From FEB-25 sp963822175 (GTDB lineage: Bacteria; Chloroflexota; Anaerolineae; Anaerolineales; UBA4823): a stretch of DNA of 64,000 nt. Positions 25,659-34,310 of this stretch are shown here, in pieces. The notes below the pieces were generated by a model. That model saw only the letters and a list, made by a program, of their open reading frames with translations. It searched no databases and was not told where the DNA came from. Positions within the stretch are counted from its first letter, which is position 1, and each line of letters starts with the position of its first letter. A program made the position numbers and the translations under genes. The DNA lies in assembly GCA_963822175.1 (NCBI GenBank), contig CAWGGJ010000008.1:62001-126000 (forward strand). The letters are read 5' to 3'.

Positions 25659-27025
25659 TTACTTCCTCAACACTGGCAAATACCCTTCGAAATACTGCCT
25701 CGCCACCCATAGGTGGGTCTGGTAATCAGCATAATCTCCTCCAGGTAGGCGATGAAAAATGCACCAGCGGGGTTGATCGCCATGTCGATCTCGCTACCCA
25801 GGCTATAAGGCCCCAGGGCAATGGTCTGGCAGTACCATTTTGTTGCTGGATGGGGTTTCAGGCCGCAGTTGCCATACATCCATACCCAAGCGCACGGCGG
25901 GTCTGGGCAAGCCTGACCGTAGATTGCATTCCGTTTGCATTCATATAGGCGACGATGGGCTCAGGGCCATCCACCACCAGTGCAAACCCATCTTGTCACC
26001 CCTGCCCCAACATTTTCGATCGCATACAAAGCCAGCGATAAGTATACTTATCCCCATTCCAGTCATTGCCGCAGTTACCGTCGCTGCTGACAAATTCGGC
26101 GACATGTATGGTTCCAGTTGTGTAGTTATAGTAGGCGATATACATGGCATCTCCGATCGCCAGGGATGGATATTTCCCTATCTCCTCTAGTTAACGATCG
26201 TAACACATCGCCAGTCATCATTTGGACCGCAATTGGTGAAGTCCGGGTCGCTGAATGGATAGGCAAACCCAGGGAGGCTGTCCTGATAGGAACACGATAT
26301 GCGATGCGTGGGGACTCCCCTGCAGTGAGGGCAATGCTCGGGTCATCCGCGACATGGAGTCGCGGTGCACGATCGTATCGCATTCCATGAAGCTTGGGCC
26401 ACCCGACTCTTCACGAGTTCCCGGTCGTCAGTTCATGGACATAGATCAGATAGTCATATACAGCGGCAACCACGAATACGGCGATCGTGGCACGCATCAT
26501 TATCGCATCAAGCCAGGGAAGGTTGGGACAAACATTTCACCCCCCAGTAACAATATCCAGGTCAAGCACTTGTAACTGGAGATCCATTGACAGGTAGTGC
26601 TTATATAATAGTAGGCATATCGGATATGCTGGAGACAACATATCCGGTCACCTTCGTGCCGGTTGCTGGATCAGTATGAAATGCGATGTCTGCTGTAATT
26701 CGCCATATCCAGATATTGGCCACCAACCTTCTGCGCACTCCCATGCGTTGTCGACCCCGCAGTTTCCATTCCCTGTACCAACCGCCATGTCGCGGCGAAA
26801 CTTGTTGGATAACTGATCGTGGTAGGTGACCAAAGGGGCCCCATCTGTCAGGAATGCATTCATAATCCACTGCGATATTCTGACATCGGTATTTTGGATC
26901 AGCGGCTCCACCTTCCATGGTAATACCCCCCGTGGGTTCGCAGCATTAGCTATCGCCCGGTAACCCCCTGGGGCTGAAACAATAAAAACCAGGCAAATAA
27001 CCCCAACCAGTAAGATCCGTTTCAT
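25659..27025 (-). pseudogene. Decayed fourth copy of the secreted propeller family
   Basis: Starts well: AAAGGAGAGAAA then ATG at 27025 and a signal peptide (KRILLVGVICLVFIVSAPGG), then VLPWKVEPLIQNTDV and GNGNCGVDNAWECAEGWW. After that the homologous text jumps between frames several times (pieces at 26601-26918, 26126-26383, 25941-26150, 25667-25879). The last piece reads YCQTIALGPYSLGSEIDMAI and, in the proper frame, ends HLWVARQYFEGYLPVLRK with a stop at 25659. The number of breaks shows genuine decay rather than one sequencing slip. Confidence 0.85.
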
Positions 27026-27184
27026 TTTCTCTCCTTTTGTTTCATTGAACTTCAGTATGGTTTTCGATGAATAATGCTGCTGGAAGGAAAACAAGATCCC
27101 GAGATAGAAATAGTATAGCACTAATACTTATTTTGCTTTAATAATATTACCCTCCTTCAAATAGTAGTACATTGGGCAAAATCC

Positions 27185-27625
27185 TGATTACCCCAATACC
27201 CCTCCCCAAAAATCAATGTATTTGAGGAGGTGGGAGGAGCAGAAATGTTGTGTCGTGTGGTTCCCATTTTTAATTGCTCAGGCACAGATGTCATTGCGTG
27301 ACCGATCTTTGGTCGCTGGTCCCGAATACAATGAGGAAAAGCAATCCTCAACACTGGTATGAAATTCACTTATCCATTGGAAACCTCCCAGCGAACTGTC
27401 ATTGCGAGTGCCTGGTGCTCCCCAGGCACGCGTGTCCCGAGTGATCTTCGAGGGATGGCAATCTTCAATGGTTCTTAGTCATGTATTGAAACCCTTGGTT
27501 ACAACACAACAAACCCGCTCTTTGGGTTTTCGATTAATAACCGATGGATCGGGTAAAACCCGATCCATCGCCTTGCGGTATTGCTTTACTCCTCCCCAGA
27601 CAACGCGAATGCACTTTGTGAGCGT
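27185..27625. repeat. Mixed dispersed repeats (B, C and a double-hairpin element)
   Basis: Contains CCCCTCCCCAAAAATCAATG / TTGAGGAGGTGGG arms (27189-27235), a family C variant with GACCGATCTTTGGTCGCTGG (27287-27350), another C copy (27397-27465), a degenerate double hairpin with ACCCGCTCTTTGGGTTTT and GATGGATCGGGT / ACCCGATCCATC (27515-27575), and a family B unit (27593-27625) that cuts the transposase remnant. Confidence 0.75.
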
Positions 27626-27628
27626 TGT

Positions 27629-27867
27629 AAATTCCGCTTCTTCCTGGTATAACCTCAGCAAGGCTGATTTCAATTCCACCTGGGTCAAAAAACGCTGGAT
27701 GGTCTGTAATTTCTCTCTTTCTTGCCGTTCATCTGGCTGGCAATATGTGTCAGGCGTGGGTATTGAGCAGCTAGTAAGGTGCGGATATGCTCAGTCCCTT
27801 TCTTTTGCAGCTTTTTATCGTCAAATTGGTATCCCATAAATTCACGAAAGTTAATACACTTATCCAT
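27629..27867 (-). pseudogene. N-terminal remnant of a transposase-like gene
   Basis: AAAGGAGG precedes the ATG at 27867. The product MDKCINFREFMGYQFDDKKL, then QKKGTEHIRTLLAAQYPRL and HIASQMNGKKERNY, shifts frame and goes on as QTIQRFLTQVELKSALLRLY QEEAEF, where a family B repeat cuts it. The arrangement (short helical lead, G-x-NY, then QRFL) resembles the start of DDE transposases of the IS4/IS701 kind. The identification is tentative; the frameshift and truncation are clear. Confidence 0.5.
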
Positions 27868-27869
27868 CA

Positions 27870-28248
27870 AAGCCTCCTTTGGGTATTCCGTGCCAAGCGT
27901 TGCTTAATCAAAGTAGAGGCTTCGTTTATTTTGCGATTTTTGTCCGAACTTTCGTCCAAGGGTCAGAAAACATATTGACATTAAATAAATTTCCTATATA
28001 ATGAAATTAGGATACTGCATATATCATTGCTGACATTGCTGGCGGAGTATCAGCCATTTATTTGTCTGATATGCAAACCGATTATCAAGGATGCCGCTGA
28101 TCTTGTGTTGGAGGCATTTTTATTTTAATAGGAGAAAAAACAGAATAGATTCGGTTTGTTGTCAATCCTCACTGGTGGGGATTTATCCTGTCCTGAGACA
28201 GTATACAAAAAAATACATTAGAACTTTTCCAACAATGGAGGGAAAAAC
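27870..28248. other. Intergenic stretch without recognisable gene
   Basis: AT-rich spacer between the transposase remnant and the small secreted protein. No supported reading frame; it should contain the promoter of the gene at 28249, but I cannot single one out. Confidence 0.4.
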
Positions 28249-28740
28249 ATGAAAACATCTGGAAAATTAATCATAATAACTGTTATGGTGCTTGCCATCC
28301 TGCTTATCCTGGTGACACCGGCGATGGCTGACCCAAGAATGCTTGTTTGCTATGGAGATCCTGAATGCCGGATCAATGTCCTTGCAGGAGGGCCAACGAC
28401 TTATTCAGCTGGGGAACCGTTTTTTATCATCCACAACATATATATATATACGGGTGAGGCGCCAATAGCAAATGGATTATCGGGATTTGCCCTGGAAGTG
28501 GACGGCGCGTATATGGAACCCTCTTGGAATTTCAAGGGTGGTGCAGGCTGGCAGGCTGATCCTCCTCCAAATTACGTAGTTTCTGGGTCAGCTTTCAATT
28601 TTCCGCAAGGTCTTTCTGCTGGGGCACACACCTTCATAGGTCACTGGTATGAGGCATGTCTTCCCCAAGATGGTTGTGAGCCACCTGTTGACAAGGTTGA
28701 AATTGGTTCCGCGGAATTAACTGTGATCTTTGGACCATAA
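28249..28740 (+). CDS. Small secreted protein of unknown function
   Basis: A 163-residue protein with GGAGGG before the ATG. Signal peptide LIIITVMVLAILLILVTPAMA. The mature part (about 135 residues) contains four Cys (MLVCYGDPECR and YEACLPQDGCEPP), likely two disulfides, and beta-rich text (FALEVDGAYMEPSWNF, GLSAGAHTFIGHWYEAC) that suggests a single immunoglobulin-like sandwich. No FLP-type ending. A good terminator follows. I do not recognise a family. Confidence 0.75.
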   Translation: MKTSGKLIIITVMVLAILLILVTPAMADPRMLVCYGDPECRINVLAGGPTTYSAGEPFFIIHNIYIYTGEAPIANGLSGFALEVDGAYMEPSWNFKGGAGWQADPPPNYVVSGSAFNFPQGLSAGAHTFIGHWYEACLPQDGCEPPVDKVEIGSAELTVIFGP

Positions 28741-28782
28741 CTCTGCCGTTTAAACTTAAAATTTCCCACCAGGAGAGATGAA

Positions 28783-28821
28783 AAGCAGCTCCCCAATATT
28801 ATTTAGGGAGCTGCTTATTTA
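28783..28821 (+). terminator. Rho-independent terminator of the small secreted protein gene
   Basis: Perfect 11-bp stem AAGCAGCTCCC (28783-28793) / GGGAGCTGCTT (28806-28816), followed by ATTTAT. Confidence 0.8.
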
Positions 28822-28919
28822 TACAAAAATATCTGACAAGCTACGAGAATTGTCATTCTTGACAATTTACACAGTTGTTGCGAGATCTCGGTGCACACCT
28901 GAGGTTGTAGGGCCGGCAT

Positions 28920-29160
28920 CATCCGACCGATGATCTTGCTGTCATTGCGGAATCTCCCCTTATTCTGGGGAGAAGCCAGCGCACTTTGCTGGTCGAAGCA
29001 ATCTTCCCCATCGCCATCATGCCTGCTCATCAAAACCAACGCACCTTCCTCATTCTGGCTCACCATTAAGTCAAGCAACAACCCGTTTCTCCACTCCTCC
29101 CCAGACAACGCGAATGCCCTTTGTGAGCGTTGCAAATTCAACAAATTTGGGGAAGGGTAC
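28920..29160. repeat. Single diverged 215-bp composite element (families C and B)
   Basis: Same order as the tandem units at 13.5-14.1 kb: TCATTGCGGAATCTCCCC hairpin, GAAGCAATCTTCCCCATCG, CCAACGCACCTTCCTCATTC, TTAAGTCAAGCAACAACCCG, then a family B end (29097-29150). Confidence 0.8.
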
Positions 29161-29166
29161 CTAAGT

Positions 29167-29730
29167 TTAAAGCCTTTTCCTCTTCAGCTGATTGATCCTC
29201 ATCACCAATTTGGTCACCACCACCACATAGATCGGGATGATCACCGCATAACATAACATTGCCAGAAAATAAATGGCACTGATCAGCGGCACATTGTTTA
29301 ACTCAGTCCATGCCTGGTTCCGGAACATATTAAACCCGAGAAAGCATAGGAACACCAGGAAGAAAACCATCACTCCCAGCATGCGCCGATATTTCTTGAT
29401 CTTCGAGTCGTTATCCGTAAAGATCTCGGGGGTTTCGCCGTCCACCACCCGCTTACCCCAATAGCGCCAGTTGGACATCTCGCCCACGTACTCCCATCCC
29501 GCATCCCGGAAGATCTGCAGGTATTCGTCAAGTTTATCTTTATTCACCAGCATGTAATCCAGGCGGTATATTTTTCGGCAAGGATCGCCCTTGTCAAAGG
29601 AATACACGCATGGCAGGTGCACTGACTTTAGATGCCAACCCACCAGTGACATTTCTTCCAGCCAGGCTTCTTCCTTCTCATCCTGCCATGGCCAGAACCA
29701 TTTGGTTTTGTTCATTGATATCGTATTCAT
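29167..29730 (-). CDS. DUF2812 membrane protein
   Basis: A 187-residue protein. The start ATG at 29730 follows GGAGGAG. The N-terminal half has the DUF2812 pattern: KTKWFWPWQDEKEEAWLEEM, GWHLKSVHLPCVYSFDKGDP, YRLDYMLVNKDKLDEYLQIF, GWEYVGEMSNWRYWGKR. Two transmembrane helices follow (LGVMVFFLVFLCFLGFNMF, LISAIYFLAMLCYAVIIPIY). DUF2812 genes commonly sit with a PadR regulator, as here: the PadR gene ends 16 bases upstream on the same strand. The pair probably forms a small sensing unit at the membrane. Confidence 0.85.
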   Translation of the reverse strand: MNTISMNKTKWFWPWQDEKEEAWLEEMSLVGWHLKSVHLPCVYSFDKGDPCRKIYRLDYMLVNKDKLDEYLQIFRDAGWEYVGEMSNWRYWGKRVVDGETPEIFTDNDSKIKKYRRMLGVMVFFLVFLCFLGFNMFRNQAWTELNNVPLISAIYFLAMLCYAVIIPIYVVVVTKLVMRINQLKRKRL

Positions 29731-29746
29731 TTCTCCTCCATTTCCT

Positions 29747-30064
29747 TTACCCAACCGCCGATCCACTACGCACCATGATTTCCAGGCGGTTGATCTGTTC
29801 TTTGAGTACTGCGCGACCTTTTTCAGTCAGGGCATAGATCTTGCGCCGCTCTTCCTCACCCACCTTGACGATCAGGGCTTCCTTCTCTAATGCCTGGAAT
29901 GCGCCGTAAAGGGTGCCCGGACCGATTTTTACTGTGTTCTCACTCAGGGTCTCCACTTTTTGCATCACACCGTATCCATGCATCGGCTCTGCCAGGGCCA
30001 ACAGGATGTAATAGGTGCTCTCCGTCAATGGCAGGTATTTGGTGATCGCTTCATTTTTGTTCAT
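29747..30064 (-). CDS. PadR-family transcriptional regulator
   Basis: A 105-residue protein from the ATG at 30064, chosen because GGAGGTG lies just before it and the N-terminus fits PadR. Winged helix: PLTESTYYILLALAEPMHGY GVMQKVETLS, KIGPGTLYGAFQALEKEALI, then the beta wing and EKGRAVLKEQINRLE. PadR proteins are dimeric repressors that often control a neighbouring membrane protein. Two identical 12-bp palindromes upstream (30129-30170) are good operator candidates. It shares a transcript with the DUF2812 gene. Confidence 0.9.
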   Translation of the reverse strand: MNKNEAITKYLPLTESTYYILLALAEPMHGYGVMQKVETLSENTVKIGPGTLYGAFQALEKEALIVKVGEEERRKIYALTEKGRAVLKEQINRLEIMVRSGSAVG

Positions 30065-30100
30065 TTTCACCTCCGTCTCCTTATCTTTATACCGCACACC

Positions 30101-30175
30101 GGTATACCGTTTGATGGTATAACGTTAAACGATATATCGTATATCGCTATATTACCATACGATATATCGTCTGTC
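30101..30175 (-). promoter_or_regulatory. Candidate PadR operator region with paired palindromes
   Basis: Two perfect copies of the palindrome ACGATATATCGT (30129-30140 and 30159-30170), centred 30 bp (about three helix turns) apart, and a third palindrome GGTATACC at 30111-30118. They lie 37-107 bases upstream of the PadR start, where an autoregulator would bind. Confidence 0.6.
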
Positions 30176-30361
30176 AAGGTATTTTATAAGGTTCATGATA
30201 ATTAAAACCCGATTTCCCCCCCTTTGGGTATAATTGCGTAGCTACATCATCCCGCTGATTTCGAAAATATTAAACCTCCTGTCGGAAAGTTTTCCAGGCT
30301 GGATCAAACCATGGTAATTAAAGCCTCCTCCCACTCAATCATCACCTAATCCCACGAAACG

Positions 30362-31261
30362 ATGCCCAGCCTGCGTAGTTACATTTTCAGAATAATGGTC
30401 AGGATGTTTTCACCCCTGACCACCTCCATCTCCTCCATTCCCACGCTTCGTGCCATGATGGCCCTGGAATCGAGGCGCACCTTCCTGCCGCCTCACACCA
30501 CCAATATGCCAGTCACCCTGGATGGTGTGCCCGCTGAATGGATCAACCCACCCGATGTTTCTCCTGCTTCGCAGTCAGTCATCCTCTACCTCCACGGGGG
30601 CGGCTTTACCCTGGGCTGGACGAATGTTGAGCGTCGGATGGTGGCACATATTGCCCGGGCTGCCCAGAGCCGTGCCCTTGCGGTGGATTACCGCCTCGCC
30701 CCCGAACACCCCTTTCCAGCTGCCCTGCAGGATTGCCTGGCAGCCTACCGCTGGCTTCTGATCCATGGAGCTGCCCCTCACCAGGTGGTGATCGCCGGTG
30801 ACTCTGCCGGTGGCAATCTCACCCTCTCCACCTTGCTCGCCCTGCGCGATGCCGGTGAGCCATTGCCCGCTGCCGCCGTGTGCATCTCCCCCGCCACCGA
30901 CCTGGCCCGTACGGGCGAGTCTTTCCGCACCCGCAAGGACCCGCTGCTCAGCACCCGTTTTGTCAATACCATGATCCCGCACTATATTGGCGACCAGGAT
31001 CCCCGTCAGCCCCTTATCTCGCCTCATTATGCCCGCCTGGATGGACTGCCACCCCTGCTCATCCATGTTGGTGGCGATGAGATCCTGCTGAGCGATTCTG
31101 TCCGCCTGGCTGAGCATGCCCGTTCTGCCGGTGTCGATGTGCAGCTGGTCGTCTACCCTGGGATGTGGCACGTCTGGCATCTCTTTGTCCCCCTCCTCCC
31201 CGAAGCCCGCCAGGCCGTGGACGAGATCGGCCTTTTCATCCAGGATCACCTTGGAAGTTAA
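30362..31261 (+). CDS. Alpha/beta hydrolase of the hormone-sensitive lipase type (esterase)
   Basis: A 299-residue carboxylesterase. HGGG at residues 78-81 forms the oxyanion hole; Ser148 in GDSAGG is the nucleophile; Asp239 in HVGGDEILL and His270 in YPGMWHVWH complete the triad. The DYRLAPEHPFPAALQDCLAA segment is typical of the HSL family, which cleaves short acyl esters. No signal peptide, so it acts in the cytoplasm. No clear ribosome binding site precedes the ATG; a Met at residue 12 or 15 could be used instead. It converges with the YcaQ-like gene, 42 bases apart. Confidence 0.9.
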   Translation: MPSLRSYIFRIMVRMFSPLTTSISSIPTLRAMMALESRRTFLPPHTTNMPVTLDGVPAEWINPPDVSPASQSVILYLHGGGFTLGWTNVERRMVAHIARAAQSRALAVDYRLAPEHPFPAALQDCLAAYRWLLIHGAAPHQVVIAGDSAGGNLTLSTLLALRDAGEPLPAAAVCISPATDLARTGESFRTRKDPLLSTRFVNTMIPHYIGDQDPRQPLISPHYARLDGLPPLLIHVGGDEILLSDSVRLAEHARSAGVDVQLVVYPGMWHVWHLFVPLLPEARQAVDEIGLFIQDHLGS

Positions 31262-31303
31262 TTTACACGGTGGGCAGGCAAGCCGCCACAGCGAAGCGGA
31301 TTT

Positions 31304-32557
31304 CTACACAGCCCTGACTAATTTTTCCCCGAACACGGTTGGATCGCTCTTTTCTATGCGCAGGCTCTTCGCCCCATGCCAGGCCAGGAAGTCGCGCATG
31401 GCACCAGCTACGTCGGCAACAAGCTCGTCATCTGGCTCGACCCCCTCCTCAAGGTAAAGCGCATTCAGCTGCATCAGGCTCGATTTCCGCTCCAGCTTCG
31501 GATCAAAACGCCCCACCAGCCGGTCCTTGTGTAGGATCGGCTGGCAGAAATACCCATATACCCGCTTCGCAGCCGGCTTGTAACACTCCAGCAGCTGCCT
31601 GAACCCCCACAGTTTTTGGTCGCGATCCCACGCCCAGAATAGCGGGTCGAAGGGGGAGATAAAAGTGGTGCGCTCCGCCTTCACCTCACCCTCCGCAGCA
31701 CGCTGTAGCAACGGTAGGGTATCGCGGTGCACCATCCACGTCCTGCTCCCGCTCATCGACTCACCCTGGATCTCCACCAGCACCCCTTCCTTGACCAGCG
31801 ACTTGATGATCGGTCCGGCCGGTGTGGCTTTCAGGTATGCGTAAAAGGTAAGCTGGCGCGGCTCAAACACCCCCAGCGCCTTCGCCGCCTGTTCTAGGCA
31901 GAATCTGCGCCCTTCATCGGGGTCGACCGGCGACGTGTCCACCCACTCAGGTAATACCCGTTCCGAGAGGTCGTACACGCGCTGGAAGTTCACCCTGTCC
32001 GCCACCATCACCTCCCCCCAGGCGAACAGAGCTTCCAGCGCCATCTTGGACGGCTTCCAGTCATACCACGCGCCTGCCCGTTGACTTTCGTCCTCGAAAT
32101 CCCCCAACCGCAACCCACCTTCCGTGCGGATGCGCTCCAGTGTCTGCTCGGCCAGCTGGCGATTACTGTTTATGCTTGCCCATTCACCAAAGCTGGGGTT
32201 GTAGCTGATGCTGCGGTCTGCCCGCCAGCGATGGTAGCGATAATGCTCCAGCGGGATGATGCTGGCGGCATGTCCCCAACCCTCGTATAGCCTGCGCTGA
32301 TCGGATCTGTACAGCAACCGGTGGAAGTCGTCGATGGCATACCCTCCGCAACGTGACCACAGGGTGACGTAATGGGCACGGTTGACCACCTGCAGCGTAT
32401 CGATCTGCACATAGCCGAGTAGCTTTACCAGGTCGACCATCATATCCGCACTGGGGGTGGGGGAGGCCGCATTGGGTGTGGTCAGCTGCTGGGCGTCCAG
32501 CACCACAGCCCGCAGGGCGGAGAGTGGGTAGATCGTTCCTGAAGCTGGTTTTGCCAT
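31304..32557 (-). CDS. Winged-helix YcaQ-like DNA glycosylase family protein
   Basis: A 417-residue protein. The start at 32557 follows AAAGGACG; longer in-frame starts reach 32647. The N-terminal region has GYVQIDTLQVVNRAHYVTLW, which contains the Q-x-D motif of the YcaQ/AlkX family, followed by LLYEGWGH-type text (RLYEGWGHAASIIPLEHYRY) and FISPFDPLFWAWDRDQKLWGF near the C-terminus. The family is built of tandem winged helices; the E. coli member unhooks DNA interstrand crosslinks. The role as a repair glycosylase here is inferred from family membership. Confidence 0.85.
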   Translation of the reverse strand: MAKPASGTIYPLSALRAVVLDAQQLTTPNAASPTPSADMMVDLVKLLGYVQIDTLQVVNRAHYVTLWSRCGGYAIDDFHRLLYRSDQRRLYEGWGHAASIIPLEHYRYHRWRADRSISYNPSFGEWASINSNRQLAEQTLERIRTEGGLRLGDFEDESQRAGAWYDWKPSKMALEALFAWGEVMVADRVNFQRVYDLSERVLPEWVDTSPVDPDEGRRFCLEQAAKALGVFEPRQLTFYAYLKATPAGPIIKSLVKEGVLVEIQGESMSGSRTWMVHRDTLPLLQRAAEGEVKAERTTFISPFDPLFWAWDRDQKLWGFRQLLECYKPAAKRVYGYFCQPILHKDRLVGRFDPKLERKSSLMQLNALYLEEGVEPDDELVADVAGAMRDFLAWHGAKSLRIEKSDPTVFGEKLVRAV

Positions 32558-32682
32558 GTGCGTCCTTTGTGATGCCATCCTTCTGCCCCGCACCCCGCTG
32601 CCGGCAGGCTGTTGGCCTGAGTATATTTCATTCCCCTGCCCTGTCAAGAGATTTTAACCTCGCCGGTATCCACCCTTAATTT

Positions 32683-32770
32683 GTAGAGACGCAGCATGCT
32701 GCGTCTCTACGCAATCTCCCTGCGTTTCTCTGTGATGCTGCATCTCTACGGGATGCTTCGTCTCTACCCA
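32683..32770. repeat. Family D palindrome (GTAGAGACGCAGCA and its complement)
   Basis: A perfect palindrome at 32683-32710 whose half-site is GTAGAGACGCAGCA, followed by degenerate partial units (GTTTCTCTGTGATGCTGCATC and similar) to 32770. Other full copies: 33035-33062, 36512-36537 and 37201-37227. Confidence 0.9.
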
Positions 32771-32813
32771 ATCAGTGAGTCTTTGGAAAAGGGGATCATG
32801 TCATTGATAGTAA

Positions 32814-33449
32814 TCAGGTGTAATATTCATCCGTTTCCCATCTTGCCGGATTGGTGAGAATATACATGCGAATATTTTCTAGCGATTTTTCATTGCGGAT
32901 GATGTGGTCGAAAAACCGTTCTTGCCAGGCAAATTCAGTGTGACCATTCTGGCCCGCCCAGCGGGTCACTTCAGATTTATAAGATCGCACAATGGTTGAA
33001 ACTGATCCAGGTTTGGGCAATGGTCGCATAATTTGTAGAGACGCAGCATGCTGCGTCTCTACTGAATGCGGTGCCTCTACGTTATGCTGCGTCTCAACGT
33101 TGTGCTGCGTCTCTTCTGAATGCTGTGTCTCTGCGTGCTGCTGTGTCACTACCGGGGAAAAATCGTTCGAATTGATCACGATAATCCCATGGACGTGGTT
33201 GGGCATGATCACAAATTCGTCAAGGGTGACATGCGGGAAATGATCCGGGATACCTCTCCATGTTTTATCCGCACATTCACCTAGGGTTGATAGCCTCATT
33301 TCACCATTAATAACATCCCCGAGATATGCAAAGCGTTCCCTGGTACAGATGGTGATGAAATAATACCCCGCGGATGTGTAATCCCAGCCTTTCAAACGTG
33401 CCGATGCGATCTTGTAATTATTCTTGAATTTTCCTGGGTCGATTGACAT
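32814..33449 (-). CDS. REP-associated tyrosine transposase (RAYT), apparently intact
   Basis: From the ATG at 33449 (MSIDPGKFKNNYK) it encodes 211 residues with the whole Y1_Tnp layout: GWDYTSAGYYFITICTRERF, GEMRLSTLGECADKTWRGIP, HxH in EFVIMPNHVHGIIVIN, the candidate catalytic Tyr near SVSTIVRSYKSEVTRW, and FAWQERFFDHIIRNEKSLEN IRMYI. The middle contains an insertion of degenerate QH-rich units (TQHSEETQHNVETQH), created by a family D palindrome and derivatives in the coding DNA (33030-33150). A longer frame to 33620 only reads through a family A repeat. RAYTs act on REP hairpins such as those around it. Confidence 0.85.
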   Translation of the reverse strand: MSIDPGKFKNNYKIASARLKGWDYTSAGYYFITICTRERFAYLGDVINGEMRLSTLGECADKTWRGIPDHFPHVTLDEFVIMPNHVHGIIVINSNDFSPVVTQQHAETQHSEETQHNVETQHNVEAPHSVETQHAASLQIMRPLPKPGSVSTIVRSYKSEVTRWAGQNGHTEFAWQERFFDHIIRNEKSLENIRMYILTNPARWETDEYYT

Positions 33450-33510
33450 TGGGTTAATTCTTAATCTAGTCTGTATTTCGCGATACGAAGAGGTTATTGT
33501 TGATCTGCTG

Positions 33511-33598
33511 TAGGTTGGGTTGAGGAACCTCGCCAGCGCCTGCATCAATTTTTCTTTTATTGATGCGTGAGCGAGGCGCTCTATGCGAAACCCAACAT
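33511..33598. repeat. Long family A element beside the RAYT gene
   Basis: About 88 bp: GTAGGTTGGGTTGAGGAACC, TCGCCAGCGCCTGCATCAAT, TTTTCTTTTATTGATGC, GAGCGAGGCGC, then GCGAAACCCAACA. The arms pair into an extended hairpin. Other long copies: 36633-36720, 43270-43354, 59596-59682, 60208-60297 and 60323-60410. It is the most plausible substrate of the adjacent RAYT. Confidence 0.9.
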
Positions 33599-33635
33599 TT
33601 CCCGCCATTGCGAAACCCAACCCAACCCAACCCCA

Positions 33636-33902
33636 TCACGTATTCTTCAGCGCCTTGTCGTGCCTGGCAACCACGCGAAAAACCAGTGTATCGTCTTCTT
33701 CCCGTTGGTAAGTCAGGCGATAATCGATATCCACCCGTGCCTCGTAAATGCCAGTCGCTCCCTGTACTGGTTTCGTTTGCAATGACGGGTGTCGGGGATC
33801 TTCTGCCAGGAGGGCAAGTTGTTTCTTCACCTTTTCTTGGACGGCAGCTGGCAGGCGGGCAAAACTCTTTAAAAATCGTCGTGTAAACCTAATCTTTGGC
33901 AT
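33636..33902 (-). CDS. RelE/ParE-superfamily toxin
   Basis: An 88-residue protein from ATG 33902 (MPKIRFTRRFLKSFARLPAA), overlapping the end of the antitoxin gene by 14 bases. Typical RelE/ParE features: an N-terminal strand and two helices rich in basic residues (VQEKVKKQLALLAEDPRHP), then IYEARVDIDYRLTYQREEDD and LVFRVVARHDKAL. RelE-like toxins cut mRNA in the ribosome; ParE-like ones poison gyrase. The sequence favours the mRNA-interferase-like branch (YRLTYQ and the C-terminal H-D-K), but this is not decisive. It is translated from the same transcript as the antitoxin. Confidence 0.85.
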   Translation of the reverse strand: MPKIRFTRRFLKSFARLPAAVQEKVKKQLALLAEDPRHPSLQTKPVQGATGIYEARVDIDYRLTYQREEDDTLVFRVVARHDKALKNT

Positions 33903-34203
33903 CTTGCTCTGCCGGGATTTCATCCAGTGCTGCCAGGGCTTCAGCAATGTTGGCGTATGTAATGGTGCGTCCGGCTTCTAGATCAGCCTGGGCTTCCCGT
34001 TCCATTCGCTGCCAACGGTCATTCCAGAACCAGGCCTGGTCAGGATCAATGATTTGGGCGCGGGAAACCACGATGCGGCCAGCTTCGTCGGTGGAAAACA
34101 GCAGGTCGTCGCCGACATCTACCCCAAGTATGTGGCGAATCTCCTGTGGAACAGTGACCTGGCCTTTGTTGCGCAGGCGAGTTTTATAAATGGTCTTGTC
34201 CAT
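33889..34203 (-). CDS. AbrB/MazE-type antitoxin
   Basis: A 104-residue protein with AAGGA before the ATG at 34203. Residues 5-50 are a SpoVT-AbrB DNA-binding domain (YKTRLRNKGQVTVPQEIRHI LGVDVGDDLLF). The C-terminal half (DRWQRMEREAQADLEAGRTI and ALAALDEIP) probably wraps the toxin. The gene order antitoxin then toxin, with overlapping ends, is standard for type II systems. An AbrB-fold antitoxin paired with a RelE-fold toxin is a known mixed combination. The operon likely represses itself; TATAAT upstream (about 34239-34244) may be its -10. Confidence 0.85.
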   Translation of the reverse strand: MDKTIYKTRLRNKGQVTVPQEIRHILGVDVGDDLLFSTDEAGRIVVSRAQIIDPDQAWFWNDRWQRMEREAQADLEAGRTITYANIAEALAALDEIPAEQDAKD

Positions 34204-34274
34204 CGAACTAAATCCTTCCAGTTAGAAATTCCAACTTTCCAATTATTATACTACACTATCGGTAAGGCTCATTT

Positions 34275-34310
34275 GCGCCCCCGGCGGGATTTCACACAAC
34301 CGTCTGATCC
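34275..34310 (-). other. tRNA 3'-end-like attachment core (degenerate)
   Basis: GCGCCCCCGGCGGGAT at 34275-34290 is the complement of a tRNA T-stem and acceptor 3' strand, followed by CACAACCGTCTGATCCG, a phrase that also follows the other such cores in the window (53800, 59565). No complete tRNA is present. Confidence 0.45.
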
